Assembly (NCBI RefSeq): GCF_900091705.1
Contig: NZ_LT594785.1
Span: 79,890-125,638 of the forward strand
From: Clostridium mediterraneense
GTDB taxonomy: Bacteria; Bacillota; Clostridia; Clostridiales; Clostridiaceae
DNA length: 45,749 nt
Reading direction: 5' to 3'
Made by a program: the position numbers and the translations under genes. Below the pieces are notes generated by a model. The model was given only the letters and a program-made list of their open reading frames with translations. It had not been told where the DNA came from and did no database searches. How positions within the stretch are numbered: position 1 is the stretch's first letter; each line of letters opens with the position of its first letter. Positions 1 through 7,314 of the stretch are shown here, in pieces.

Positions 1-1201
1 CATCATAAGTTCCTTTTAATCCAGCATCTATTGTTGTACCAAAAAAAACATTATCAAAACTAGACATATTACTTAAATCACTACTCTCTGTTGTAGAGAA
101 CTGTTGCATATTAATAGGATTCCCCTTAGTAATCAACTCATTTTGTATTACATTTGCTTTACCAACCTCATATTGATTTGTTGTAGCAGCCGTTGCATCT
201 ACACCTGAAGGACTGTTAAAAGTTTCATTAACCGGTGTCACATAAATAGGCTGTACAAATCTATTATCTGTATTTGTTGTAATTTTAAATAATTTTTGTA
301 CTCCATCCATCAACTTTCCAGATATTGTATAAGTACCATTAGGATTAGATACTAAACCTGGAACATCTAAAGGTGTTATAGTAAAATTTTGACCTTGAGT
401 ATATATCTTAAATGTTATACTTGAAGGTTTACTATTATTTACATTATATACTCCAGAGTTATTATTAAGCGTATTATTATTAAAGTTTAAGCTCACGTAC
501 TGTATATGTGGTTTTGACTCATCCGGTGTTACCTTTACATTAGGAGCTACATAGTTTAAATAATGCTTTGTTAGTTTAATATCTGGAACATTTATTGGAA
601 TTGTCTTCGTACTACCATTTACATCTATATGAAGATCTATATTTGGTATCATATTTACATCCCAATCAGCTTCTCCTATTTTAAATGAAGCTGTTATTGT
701 AAATGTAGATGTACTGTCTAAATTAGTTAAATTTTGTAAATTAACATTTAGTGAATCAAGCATATTTGTAATTGCTTGTTTTTCTTGTGGCGTTTCTGGT
801 TTACCATTTGTTACATATTTAGCAGTTGGATTTGCTGAAAGATAGCACTTTGATATATTATAAAGCTTACCTGATTTACTTCTTAGCGATACAGATATTT
901 TATATGTTATCACTGTACCTGTTGTTGCTATATTCCCTGTTGCAGGAACATTATTTTCAGGTATATATTTATCTGTATTACTTGAAGCACCTAATGCAGT
1001 TTTAGAAATATTTACATTTGTAACATTTACTTGTAAGTCACTGGGACTAATTTTTGTTGTACCAGATGTATTAGTTAGCATAGTTGTCTCTTTTATTTTA
1101 TTATTTACTTTGTTACTACTGGTATATCCTGTGGATGCCATAGAAACTATACTAGTCATAGTAGCCATAGCTACAATAGATTTTAATTTATTACTCTTCA
1201 T
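1..1201 (-). CDS. Secreted protein of unknown function, C-terminus beyond the left edge
   Basis: Open frame of 400 codons from an ATG preceded by an AAGGAGG ribosome binding site with 6 nt spacing; no stop before the window edge, so it is partial. The first ~25 residues are a typical signal peptide: basic MKSNKLK, a hydrophobic Ala/Met/Val/Ser stretch, then small residues. The mature part is rich in Asn, Thr, Ser, Lys and Val, has one visible cysteine (in SKCYLSA), and alternates short hydrophobic and polar stretches as in beta-sandwich surface proteins. No sortase motif, choline-binding repeat or enzyme motif is visible, but the C-terminus, where an anchor would lie, is missing. I do not recognise the family. 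Probably exported; function unknown. Confidence 0.8.
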   Translation of the reverse strand, partial: MKSNKLKSIVAMATMTSIVSMASTGYTSSNKVNNKIKETTMLTNTSGTTKISPSDLQVNVTNVNISKTALGASSNTDKYIPENNVPATGNIATTGTVITYKISVSLRSKSGKLYNISKCYLSANPTAKYVTNGKPETPQEKQAITNMLDSLNVNLQNLTNLDSTSTFTITASFKIGEADWDVNMIPNIDLHIDVNGSTKTIPINVPDIKLTKHYLNYVAPNVKVTPDESKPHIQYVSLNFNNNTLNNNSGVYNVNNSKPSSITFKIYTQGQNFTITPLDVPGLVSNPNGTYTISGKLMDGVQKLFKITTNTDNRFVQPIYVTPVNETFNSPSGVDATAATTNQYEVGKANVIQNELITKGNPINMQQFSTTESSDLSNMSSFDNVFFGTTIDAGLKGTYD

Positions 1202-1597
1202 TTATTTCCTCCTTAGTTAGGTTAATATTTATAACAAATAATCTAAATTTATACAGTAGAAATTATTTTTTAGTTTAAAAAATTTTTATAATGAAATCAA
1301 ACGTAAATATTAACATTTCCGTTTCTGTATTATTACTTTATTAGTACAATCTAGTAACATTATTAAATCCATATCAATAACTAATATTTTTTAATAATTA
1401 TTATATAGTCTTATATCTTTAATATTTATTACAATTTCCACCATATTAATTATGATGTTGTTAGATAAATTTTTATAAATAAAACAAACATAAATTATCC
1501 AATAGAACACAGTAAACTAGATAACTACTATTTAATACACAATTATAAAATAGTACTAATAGACATATGTTAGTAATAGCAGAACAAATATCTTAAT
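1202..1597. other. AT-rich intergenic region
   Basis: Very AT-rich spacer upstream of the secreted-protein gene. It should hold that gene's promoter, but I see no clear -35/-10 pair, no VirR-box-like sequence and no ORF with a ribosome binding site. The only structured element is the terminator at its far end. Confidence 0.5.
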
Positions 1598-1599
1598 AA

Positions 1600-1637
1600 A
1601 AAAAACTAGTAAGATAAATTATCTTACTAGTTTTTTT
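1600..1637 (-). terminator. Intrinsic terminator of the CARF-nuclease gene
   Basis: Near-perfect inverted repeat AAACTAGTAAGATAA / TTATCTTACTAGTTT with A-runs on one side and T-runs on the other. It overlaps the 3' end of the minus-strand CARF gene and could act in both directions. Confidence 0.8.
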
Positions 1638-2781
1638 TATTATTTTTTATTATACCTTCTATTATATTTTTAAACTTATTTAAATTTCCATCATAAATAA
1701 CAATATTTATATTCATTTCTTTAGCTCTATGAGAAATAGTACTCTTTAGTGGTTTTTTAGTTGCCACAAGAATTTTAATAACATTTTCTCCACCTAATTG
1801 ACTTGCATATACATTAAGCTCATTTAAAGCAACTTCATCGTATTTTCTAGAATCCTTACATGAAATACAAATAAGTACAGAATCTTTTATTGCAACAACA
1901 TCTAATTCATTTCTAACTTTTGCTTTATTATCATTCCAAAGAAATAATACTCCACTTTTAACATCATCTATTACTTCTATATCTTCAACAACCTTTTTAG
2001 TTAATACTTCTAGCCATGTTCCACTTTTAAAAATAAAACTTTTTAAGAAATCATTTAAAAAGTAGATTTTATAGAATTCATTATTTTCTTTTACTGCTAT
2101 TTGCTTTCTAGATTCTAAAAACCTTAAAGCATCCCTATAAAATTTAATATCATTACTATTTAAAGCTTCCTTTTTTATTTTCATAAAATCAGGATTCCTA
2201 TCATCTCTTATAAAAATAGTGTTATCTTGAAGAGTAAGTTTTACCTCTTCCCACTTATCAAGATTATTTGATATCCAACTTGTGATTTCATCTATAACTC
2301 CTTTATTATAAAACTCAGTAGAATCTATAATTATAGAACCACCTATGCTTTTTATAATATCTTCGATATTTAAATCTACAAAACTATTTTGTTTTTCAAA
2401 AACTCCATCTTTAGTAAGAGTTATAAGCTTTTCATTTTTTATATCTACATATCTACAATCAATATTATGTTTTAGACAAAAGCTATAAACCATAAGTGTA
2501 CAAAGCTTTTTTCCTGAAGTTAAATTACAAACGGCCTCCATTCCTTCATAAGAAGTTATTATCCTCTCTATACTACACGGATTATCTATACTTAATCTTT
2601 TATATTCAAATATACAACTCGGAAATTTCTCATTATAATATCTTTTTAATTTTTCTAATTGTATTTTTTCAAAGCTTTCTGTATAAAAAAATAATATATT
2701 TTTAGGTTTATATTTTTCTGTAAGTAAGATACTAGCCTCATTATGTTCATCAAAAATATTAATAAGTAAATCAAAAGTCAT
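1627..2781 (-). CDS. CARF domain plus PD-(D/E)XK nuclease protein (DUF1887, Can2/Card1-like)
   Basis: 384 residues, ATG preceded by GAGGT. The N-terminal ~140 residues fit a CARF fold: an opening strand MTFDLLINIF and, at 85-93, CNLTSGKKL, matching the N-x-T-x-G-x-K ligand-loop motif that in CARF proteins contacts cyclic oligoadenylate. A linker follows, then from ~250 a PD-(D/E)XK nuclease: GTWLE (E258), NELDVV (D294) and ISCK (S307, K309). Known members of this family (Can2, Card1) are cA4-activated DNA/RNA nucleases that work beside type III CRISPR systems. Here the first position of the E-x-K motif reads Ser, so metal binding may differ. No cas gene or CRISPR array is in the window. Family assignment is confident; activity and role in immunity are inferred. 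Confidence 0.85.
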   Translation of the reverse strand: MTFDLLINIFDEHNEASILLTEKYKPKNILFFYTESFEKIQLEKLKRYYNEKFPSCIFEYKRLSIDNPCSIERIITSYEGMEAVCNLTSGKKLCTLMVYSFCLKHNIDCRYVDIKNEKLITLTKDGVFEKQNSFVDLNIEDIIKSIGGSIIIDSTEFYNKGVIDEITSWISNNLDKWEEVKLTLQDNTIFIRDDRNPDFMKIKKEALNSNDIKFYRDALRFLESRKQIAVKENNEFYKIYFLNDFLKSFIFKSGTWLEVLTKKVVEDIEVIDDVKSGVLFLWNDNKAKVRNELDVVAIKDSVLICISCKDSRKYDEVALNELNVYASQLGGENVIKILVATKKPLKSTISHRAKEMNINIVIYDGNLNKFKNIIEGIIKNNKKN

Positions 2782-2859
2782 AAAACACTACCTCAACTTT
2801 TCTATTAATTACTAATATCTTCTACTCTTTTATATATTTCTATTCACCTCTTATAAACA

Positions 2860-2894
2860 AAAAGGATGTGCTCTCTACTGAGCACATCCTTTTT
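2860..2894 (-). terminator. Intrinsic terminator after idi
   Basis: AAAAGGATGTGCTC / GAGCACATCCTTTT hairpin with a 6-nt loop, directly at the idi stop codon, with U-runs in either direction. Confidence 0.9.
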
Positions 2895-3414
2895 AATCAA
2901 ATTTGAAGTCTTTAGGTATTCTTTTCATTATATCCTTAAACCAGAAAGTAAACTCGTCAGGTCTATTTTCCATCCAAACAACAAGTTTATCATAACTAAT
3001 CCATTTAACTTCACAAACTTCATCCCTATTAAAATTACTTATATCACCATTATATGTTCCTGTATAAACATGGTCTATTTCATTTTCATATAATTCATTA
3101 CTAAATTTGCACTTATAATGGAAGGTAAACTCTTCTTTTAACTCAACATCTTTAATTCCAAGTTCTTCTGTTATTCTTCTATTTGCAGCATCTAATAAAG
3201 TTTCTCCCTCTCTTTGATGACTACAACAAGTATTAGTCCATTCGCCTGGTGAATGATATTTTTCTAAAGCCCTTCTTTGAAGTAATAGCTCATTTTTATC
3301 ATTAAATAAAAGAACAGAAAATGCTCTATGAAGTATACCCTTTTCATGAACTTCTATCTTTTCTTGATACAAAATTATATTATCGTTAGTATCTACTACT
3401 GCTATATATTCCAA
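2893..3414 (-). CDS. idi: Isopentenyl-diphosphate delta-isomerase, type 1 (Nudix fold)
   Basis: 173 residues. Starts at TTG, chosen because AAGGAGGAAGACTA lies just before it. It interconverts isopentenyl and dimethylallyl diphosphate in the cytoplasm, balancing the C5 units for prenyl chains. The type 1 signature is present: WTNTCCSHQREGE at 59-71 (catalytic Cys 63 or 64, metal-binding His 66) and YENEIDHVY at 109-117 with the catalytic glutamate. The Nudix-like helix AANRRITEELGI is at 76-87. The length matches bacterial type 1 enzymes. It stands alone with its own terminator. The enzyme is dispensable in bacteria using the MEP pathway, the expected route in clostridia. The alternative, a generic Nudix hydrolase, is unlikely given the Cys motif. 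Confidence 0.9.
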   Translation of the reverse strand: MEYIAVVDTNDNIILYQEKIEVHEKGILHRAFSVLLFNDKNELLLQRRALEKYHSPGEWTNTCCSHQREGETLLDAANRRITEELGIKDVELKEEFTFHYKCKFSNELYENEIDHVYTGTYNGDISNFNRDEVCEVKWISYDKLVVWMENRPDEFTFWFKDIMKRIPKDFKFD

Positions 3415-3609
3415 TAGTCTTCCTCCTTAGTTTTAAAAAATATCTATATTATCTTTAATATTATCTAAATTCTAGTACTCTTATTATACTATTAATCTTT
3501 GTATTATTTACTTAAATATAAAAATAAAATATCAGATGAATTATAGTATACTTCTAATTTTAAAATTTCTCTATGCTATAATATCTTTATTATATGACTT
3601 TAAAGTTAG

Positions 3610-3646
3610 CTATTAAAAATCTAATTAGCTTTTTAATAGTTAGATT
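3610..3646 (+). promoter_or_regulatory. AU-rich hairpin with pseudoknot potential before the ChrB-like gene
   Basis: CTATTAAAAA (3610-3619) pairs with TTTTTAATAG (3630-3639). Loop bases TCTAA (3620-3624) could pair with TTAGA (3640-3644) just downstream, an H-type pseudoknot layout ~28 nt before the start codon. All pairs but a few are A-U, so stability is doubtful. Confidence 0.3.
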
Positions 3647-3673
3647 AGTTTATTGAAAGGATGTAGGACATAA

Positions 3674-4216
3674 ATGAAAATAAATTTTTTAGTTTTTTCA
3701 TATAAAATACCTAGTGAACCTTCTAAAAATAGAGTTTATATTTGGAGATCTATGAAAAACCTTGGAGCTGTTTATCTACAACAAGGTGTTGCTCTCTTTC
3801 CTCAAAAAGAAGATATACTTACTAAATTAAAAAAATTAAATGATAAAGTTAAATCTTTTGAAGGTGCAAAATCAACATTAAGTGAATTAAGCTTCCTAAG
3901 TAAAGAAGATGAAGATTCTATTATAAATGAATTTAACTCACAATCAATAAATGAATATACTGAATTCATAAAGAACTGCAAAAATACAATTTATGAATTA
4001 GATAGAGAAAGTGAAGAAAATAATTATGACTTTCTTGAATTTGAAGAGGCTGAAGAGGATATAAAAAAACTTGAGCTATGGTTAAAAAAAATATATAAAA
4101 GAGATTATTTTAATTGTGGAATGTATGATGAGGCTTTATCTTATTTAGAAAAAACTAAATTAAGAGTTAAAGATTATGGAGATAATGTCTTTAAAGCAGA
4201 TCCCAATAAAGCATAA
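3674..4216 (+). CDS. ChrB N-terminal domain protein
   Basis: 180 residues, ATG with GAAAGGATG upstream. The first ~50 residues match the ChrB N-terminal domain (in chromate resistance operons a chromate-responsive regulator): FLVFSYKIPSEPSKNRVYIW, then RSMKNLGAVYLQQGVALFP. The rest is charged and helical (residues ~60-170, rich in Glu/Lys). No second ChrB domain and no chrA chromate transporter are nearby, so chromate sensing cannot be concluded from this gene alone. The next gene on the same strand is an MFS transporter, but a strong terminator separates them. An AU-only leader hairpin lies about 35 nt upstream of the start. Confidence 0.7.
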   Translation: MKINFLVFSYKIPSEPSKNRVYIWRSMKNLGAVYLQQGVALFPQKEDILTKLKKLNDKVKSFEGAKSTLSELSFLSKEDEDSIINEFNSQSINEYTEFIKNCKNTIYELDRESEENNYDFLEFEEAEEDIKKLELWLKKIYKRDYFNCGMYDEALSYLEKTKLRVKDYGDNVFKADPNKA

Positions 4217-4221
4217 TAAAA

Positions 4222-4252
4222 AATACCTATGAACAAAATTGTTCATAGGTAT
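4222..4252 (+). terminator. Intrinsic terminator after the ChrB-like gene
   Basis: AATACCTATGAAC / GTTCATAGGTATT with a 6-nt loop followed by TTTTATT. Confidence 0.9.
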
Positions 4253-4317
4253 TTTTTATTTAAACTATATTTTTATTGATTTATAAATTTAAAACTATTA
4301 TAATTTGAAACATACAT

Positions 4318-4343
4318 TACATGTAACATTCGTTACTTATAAT
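4318..4343 (+). promoter_or_regulatory. Candidate operator/promoter of the MFS gene
   Basis: GTAAC-ATTC-GTTAC inverted repeat (4323-4336), preceded by the palindrome TACATGTA and followed at once by a -10-like TATAAT (4338-4343). A dyad next to -10 is the usual place for a TetR/MarR-type repressor on an efflux gene. No good -35 is evident and no cognate regulator is adjacent. Confidence 0.4.
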
Positions 4344-4411
4344 TTTAGTTACATTTTAAAAATAAACTTAATTAAATAACAAAAGAAAAATTTAAAAAGG
4401 AGAGATTAAAA

Positions 4412-5599
4412 TTGGAAAAAATTAAAGGATACACCAAAGATAAAAATTATAATTTAATAACCTTAGTACTTTTATGGAGTGCAATAGTAGTTATGTCTAG
4501 CTTATATGTAACAATACCTTTAATTAGTTACTTTTCAAATCATTTTTCAGTAAATAGCTCTATATCGGTTTGGACATCTAGTATATTTTCTATTACTTTT
4601 GCTATTGGATCACTATTCTATGGACCTTTATCTAATAAATACGGAAAGAAAAAAGTAATTTTAATAGGACTAATATTTTTAACCATCTTTTCTTTCCTAA
4701 CAGGAATTTCAGATAATATATATATGATAATAATATGTAGAGCATTCCAAGGTCTTGCAGCTGCTACATTTTCACCAGTTGCTCTATCATATATAATGGA
4801 GTTCTTCCCAACTAATAAAAAAGTTTTAGCTTTAGGCTTTATCAGTACTGGATTTTTAATAGCAGGAATTGTAGGACAAGTCTTTAGTAAATATGTAGCC
4901 TTTAATTTTAGATGGAACTATGTATTTTTAATACTTGCACTAATTTATATAATAACTATTATTCTAGTTACTTTATTTGTTCCATCATTTCCAGCTACAA
5001 AAGCTGACTTAAGTATTTTAACTAGTATAAAATCTTTAGCTAATCCATTAAAAATAGTAAACTTAAGATTTATTTATGTTGTTTCTTTTGTATCATTACT
5101 ATCATTTGTTTCTATGTATGCAGTACTTAATTCTTATCTAACTACTAACAAATTTAACTTATGTAATAATGATATTTTATATATTAATGCATTAGGAATA
5201 CTTGGAATGTTATTCTCACCTATATCAAGTAATTTAATAAAAAGATTTTCTATACTATCAGTATTAAGAATATCTTTACTGATATCAGTAATATCTCTTG
5301 TATTTATTGGATTTATCAATAATCTAATTCTTCTTATTATAGTAAGTATTATTTTTGTTTTAGGAATTTCTCTTGCAGTACCAGCTCTTATTGCTCTTAT
5401 AGGTGTGGCTAGTGGAAAAGATAAAGGAAGTGCAGTATCCCTACATACATTTATACTTTTTATTGGTACAAGTGTTGGACCTATTCTTACTGTAGATTTA
5501 ATAAACAATAATGAATTTATTTTAGCCTTTATATTAATTGCAATAATCTTATTGATAGGTATTATTTCAACTTTCTTTGTAAAAAACCTAAACAAATAA
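4412..5599 (+). CDS. MFS transporter (drug:H+ antiporter-like)
   Basis: 395 residues, TTG start chosen from the AAAAAGGAGAG ribosome binding site 7-8 nt upstream. About 12 hydrophobic helices in two halves, with an amphipathic N-terminus. Between TM2 and TM3 is a good MFS motif A (GPLSNKYGKKKVI, ~72-84). TM4 has the RAFQGLAAATFSPVALSYI segment seen in DHA1-type exporters. The predicted role is proton-coupled export of a small compound across the cytoplasmic membrane; substrate unknown. It is a single gene between two terminators, with a candidate operator in its promoter. Members of this branch are often labelled YfkF/YgaY-like, but I cannot place it more precisely. Confidence 0.85.
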   Translation: MEKIKGYTKDKNYNLITLVLLWSAIVVMSSLYVTIPLISYFSNHFSVNSSISVWTSSIFSITFAIGSLFYGPLSNKYGKKKVILIGLIFLTIFSFLTGISDNIYMIIICRAFQGLAAATFSPVALSYIMEFFPTNKKVLALGFISTGFLIAGIVGQVFSKYVAFNFRWNYVFLILALIYIITIILVTLFVPSFPATKADLSILTSIKSLANPLKIVNLRFIYVVSFVSLLSFVSMYAVLNSYLTTNKFNLCNNDILYINALGILGMLFSPISSNLIKRFSILSVLRISLLISVISLVFIGFINNLILLIIVSIIFVLGISLAVPALIALIGVASGKDKGSAVSLHTFILFIGTSVGPILTVDLINNNEFILAFILIAIILLIGIISTFFVKNLNK

Positions 5600-5612
5600 A
5601 TTTATATAAAAA

Positions 5613-5644
5613 AAACACCAAGTTTAATATTAAACTTGGTGTTT
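5613..5644. terminator. Bidirectional intrinsic terminator between MFS gene and tRNA-Arg
   Basis: Perfect inverted repeat AAACACCAAGTTTAAT / ATTAAACTTGGTGTTT with A-run on the left and T-run on the right. It ends the plus-strand MFS gene and the minus-strand tRNA transcript. Confidence 0.95.
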
Positions 5645-5651
5645 TTTTATT

Positions 5652-5728
5652 TGGTGCGTCAGAGAGGATTCGAACCCCCGACCAATCGGTTCGTAGCCGA
5701 CTACTCTATCCAGCTGAGCTACTAACGC
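5652..5728 (-). tRNA. tRNA-Arg (ACG)
   Basis: 77-nt cloverleaf with encoded CCA. Acceptor GCGTTAG pairs with CTGACGC, anticodon loop is CTACGAA (anticodon ACG, decoding CGN after A34 editing), T-loop TTCGAAT. Confidence 0.97.
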
Positions 5729-5848
5729 ATAATACTTAAAGATTTTATCATAAAATGCATAATAAATCAAGTTTTAGAAACATTCTATATAATTATATTA
5801 TATGTATTTATCCTAAAATAATGTGCCACTTAATTTAAAAAATAAAAA

Positions 5849-5877
5849 AAGGAGATACCATTTGAAAATATCTCCTT
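5849..5877 (-). terminator. Terminator of the ECF/methyltransferase operon
   Basis: AAGGAGATA / TATCTCCTT hairpin; reading on the minus strand it is followed by TTTTTTATTTTTT. Confidence 0.85.
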
Positions 5878-5899
5878 CTTATTGCAAAACTACTTTATA

Positions 5900-6472
5900 T
5901 TACTTTTTAGTAGCATAAACTATATAGATTTCTTTTTCATCTATAATAGTTTTAACCTCAAATCCATTTAACATGCTTGCAGTCTCTTCCGCTGGTGCAA
6001 GTCCTAATGAAATTTCATTTGCTACCCTCTTGTGATGTCCATTTAAATCTTTTCTACCCATTCCATGGCATATAACAAATTTTCCGTTTTCTTTTAATAT
6101 GCTATGGATATGGCTTATAAATTTTTCTGGTTCTAAGAAATGTGGAAATGCATTGTATATAATTATAAAATCAAACTTCTTATCTTTTATATTAAATACA
6201 TCTTCACATAAAAATTCTATTCTAGGATCATTATATTTTTCTTTAGCTTGTTTAATCATATTTTCAGCAATATCTACTGCTAATATAGATTTTGGATTAT
6301 GCTTTATTAAGAATTCTTCCATAATCCCTGTTCCACAAGCTATATCTAATATTTCTGAGTTTTCTTCAAGCTCTGATATTTTAAGTATTTTTTCAACCTT
6401 TTCTGCATCAGCTATTGAATGACTATCCCAGTCTGCTGCTCTATTATTGAAATATTCCTTTATTTTATCCAT
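5900..6472 (-). CDS. Class I SAM-dependent methyltransferase
   Basis: 190 residues. SAM-binding motif I ILDIACGTGIMEEFL (~39-53), acidic end of strand 2 ILAVDIAEN, motif II region RIEFLCEDVFNI and post-motif FDFIIIYNAFPHF are all present, in the order of UbiE/Methyltransf_11-type small-molecule methyltransferases. Its start codon overlaps the end of the upstream ECF S-component gene by 8 bp (ATGGATAA), so the two are translationally coupled. The methyl acceptor is unknown. The coupling suggests it modifies the imported compound or a derivative; that is inference. Confidence 0.85.
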   Translation of the reverse strand: MDKIKEYFNNRAADWDSHSIADAEKVEKILKISELEENSEILDIACGTGIMEEFLIKHNPKSILAVDIAENMIKQAKEKYNDPRIEFLCEDVFNIKDKKFDFIIIYNAFPHFLEPEKFISHIHSILKENGKFVICHGMGRKDLNGHHKRVANEISLGLAPAEETASMLNGFEVKTIIDEKEIYIVYATKK

Positions 6473-6998
6473 TATAAACGCCAGCTTTCTTTAAAACCTT
6501 AGCTAAATAAGGAATGATAATCCATTGAAGTAATATTCCAGGGAATCCCTTAATAAATACTCCAAATAAAGCAGCTTCTAGTGCTACATGATGATGTCTC
6601 ATACCTAATAATATTATAAGAACTACAGCATAAACTATATTTGCAATTATTTCTGCTATAACTACATTTATAAAATTATTAACCTTATTTCTAAGTAATC
6701 CTGTAACAAGTCCCATAACTCCTAATTGGAACATCATTGTTATTGCTATTGGAAATAATGGTGGCATATGTGTAAGTACTGATGATAATATTGGTGTCAC
6801 AATCCCTAAAGCTAAACCATATCTCCAACCAAGTATTAAACCACCTAAAAGAATAGTTAAATCCATTGGTGAGAATATCTTACCTGGTTCTGTTCCAAAT
6901 AGCATAAAGAAATATGGTAAAACTATTCCTATTGCTAATAATAATCCTGCTATTGCTAAATTTCTAGCTGGACTACTAGTTCTAGCTTGACTATTCAT
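6465..6998 (-). CDS. ECF transporter substrate-binding (S) component
   Basis: 177 residues with five to six hydrophobic helices and a short polar Ser/Arg-rich N-terminus, the size and layout of S components of energy-coupling-factor vitamin transporters. Features include GKIFSPMDLTILLGGLILGWRYGLALG around TM2-3 and a histidine cluster RHHHVALEAALFG (~130) that could touch the substrate or a metal. The ATPases and T component are not in this window, as expected for a group II S component sharing a common ECF module. Substrate unknown. No riboswitch is recognisable upstream, which would have named it. First gene of a two-gene operon with a methyltransferase. Confidence 0.75.
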   Translation of the reverse strand: MNSQARTSSPARNLAIAGLLLAIGIVLPYFFMLFGTEPGKIFSPMDLTILLGGLILGWRYGLALGIVTPILSSVLTHMPPLFPIAITMMFQLGVMGLVTGLLRNKVNNFINVVIAEIIANIVYAVVLIILLGMRHHHVALEAALFGVFIKGFPGILLQWIIIPYLAKVLKKAGVYNG

Positions 6999-7279
6999 AA
7001 AATACCTCTTTCTATTTTATCTAAATTTAAAAACTAATTTATTGATTAAATACTAAATACTCTTTAAATATTACTATATTTTATAAGATTTAAAGAATAC
7101 TTGATATTCTATTATCAATTAACAATCAATTTTCATCTATAAAATTCACTTATCAAGTATATACCATTAGATATATCTATTCAATGTAAATCAAATTAAT
7201 AAAAATAGACAAAGATATATCAAAATTTTATCGTTTTGGTATTAAGAAACTTTCTTAATCATCAATTTTATAAATAAAA
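6999..7279. other. Intergenic region upstream of the ECF gene
   Basis: About 280 bases, nearly all A/T, between divergently read functions (start of the ECF gene, end of sbcC). Apart from an AAGAGGT ribosome binding site I see no structured leader, riboswitch core or ORF. Confidence 0.4.
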
Positions 7280-7304
7280 AAGCTAAGATAAAAAATCCTA
7301 GCTT
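7280..7304 (-). terminator. Terminator of sbcDC
   Basis: AAGCTAGGAT / ATCTTAGCTT stem (one G-U pair) with a U-run following on the minus strand. Confidence 0.8.
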
Positions 7305-7314
7305 CTTTTTATAT

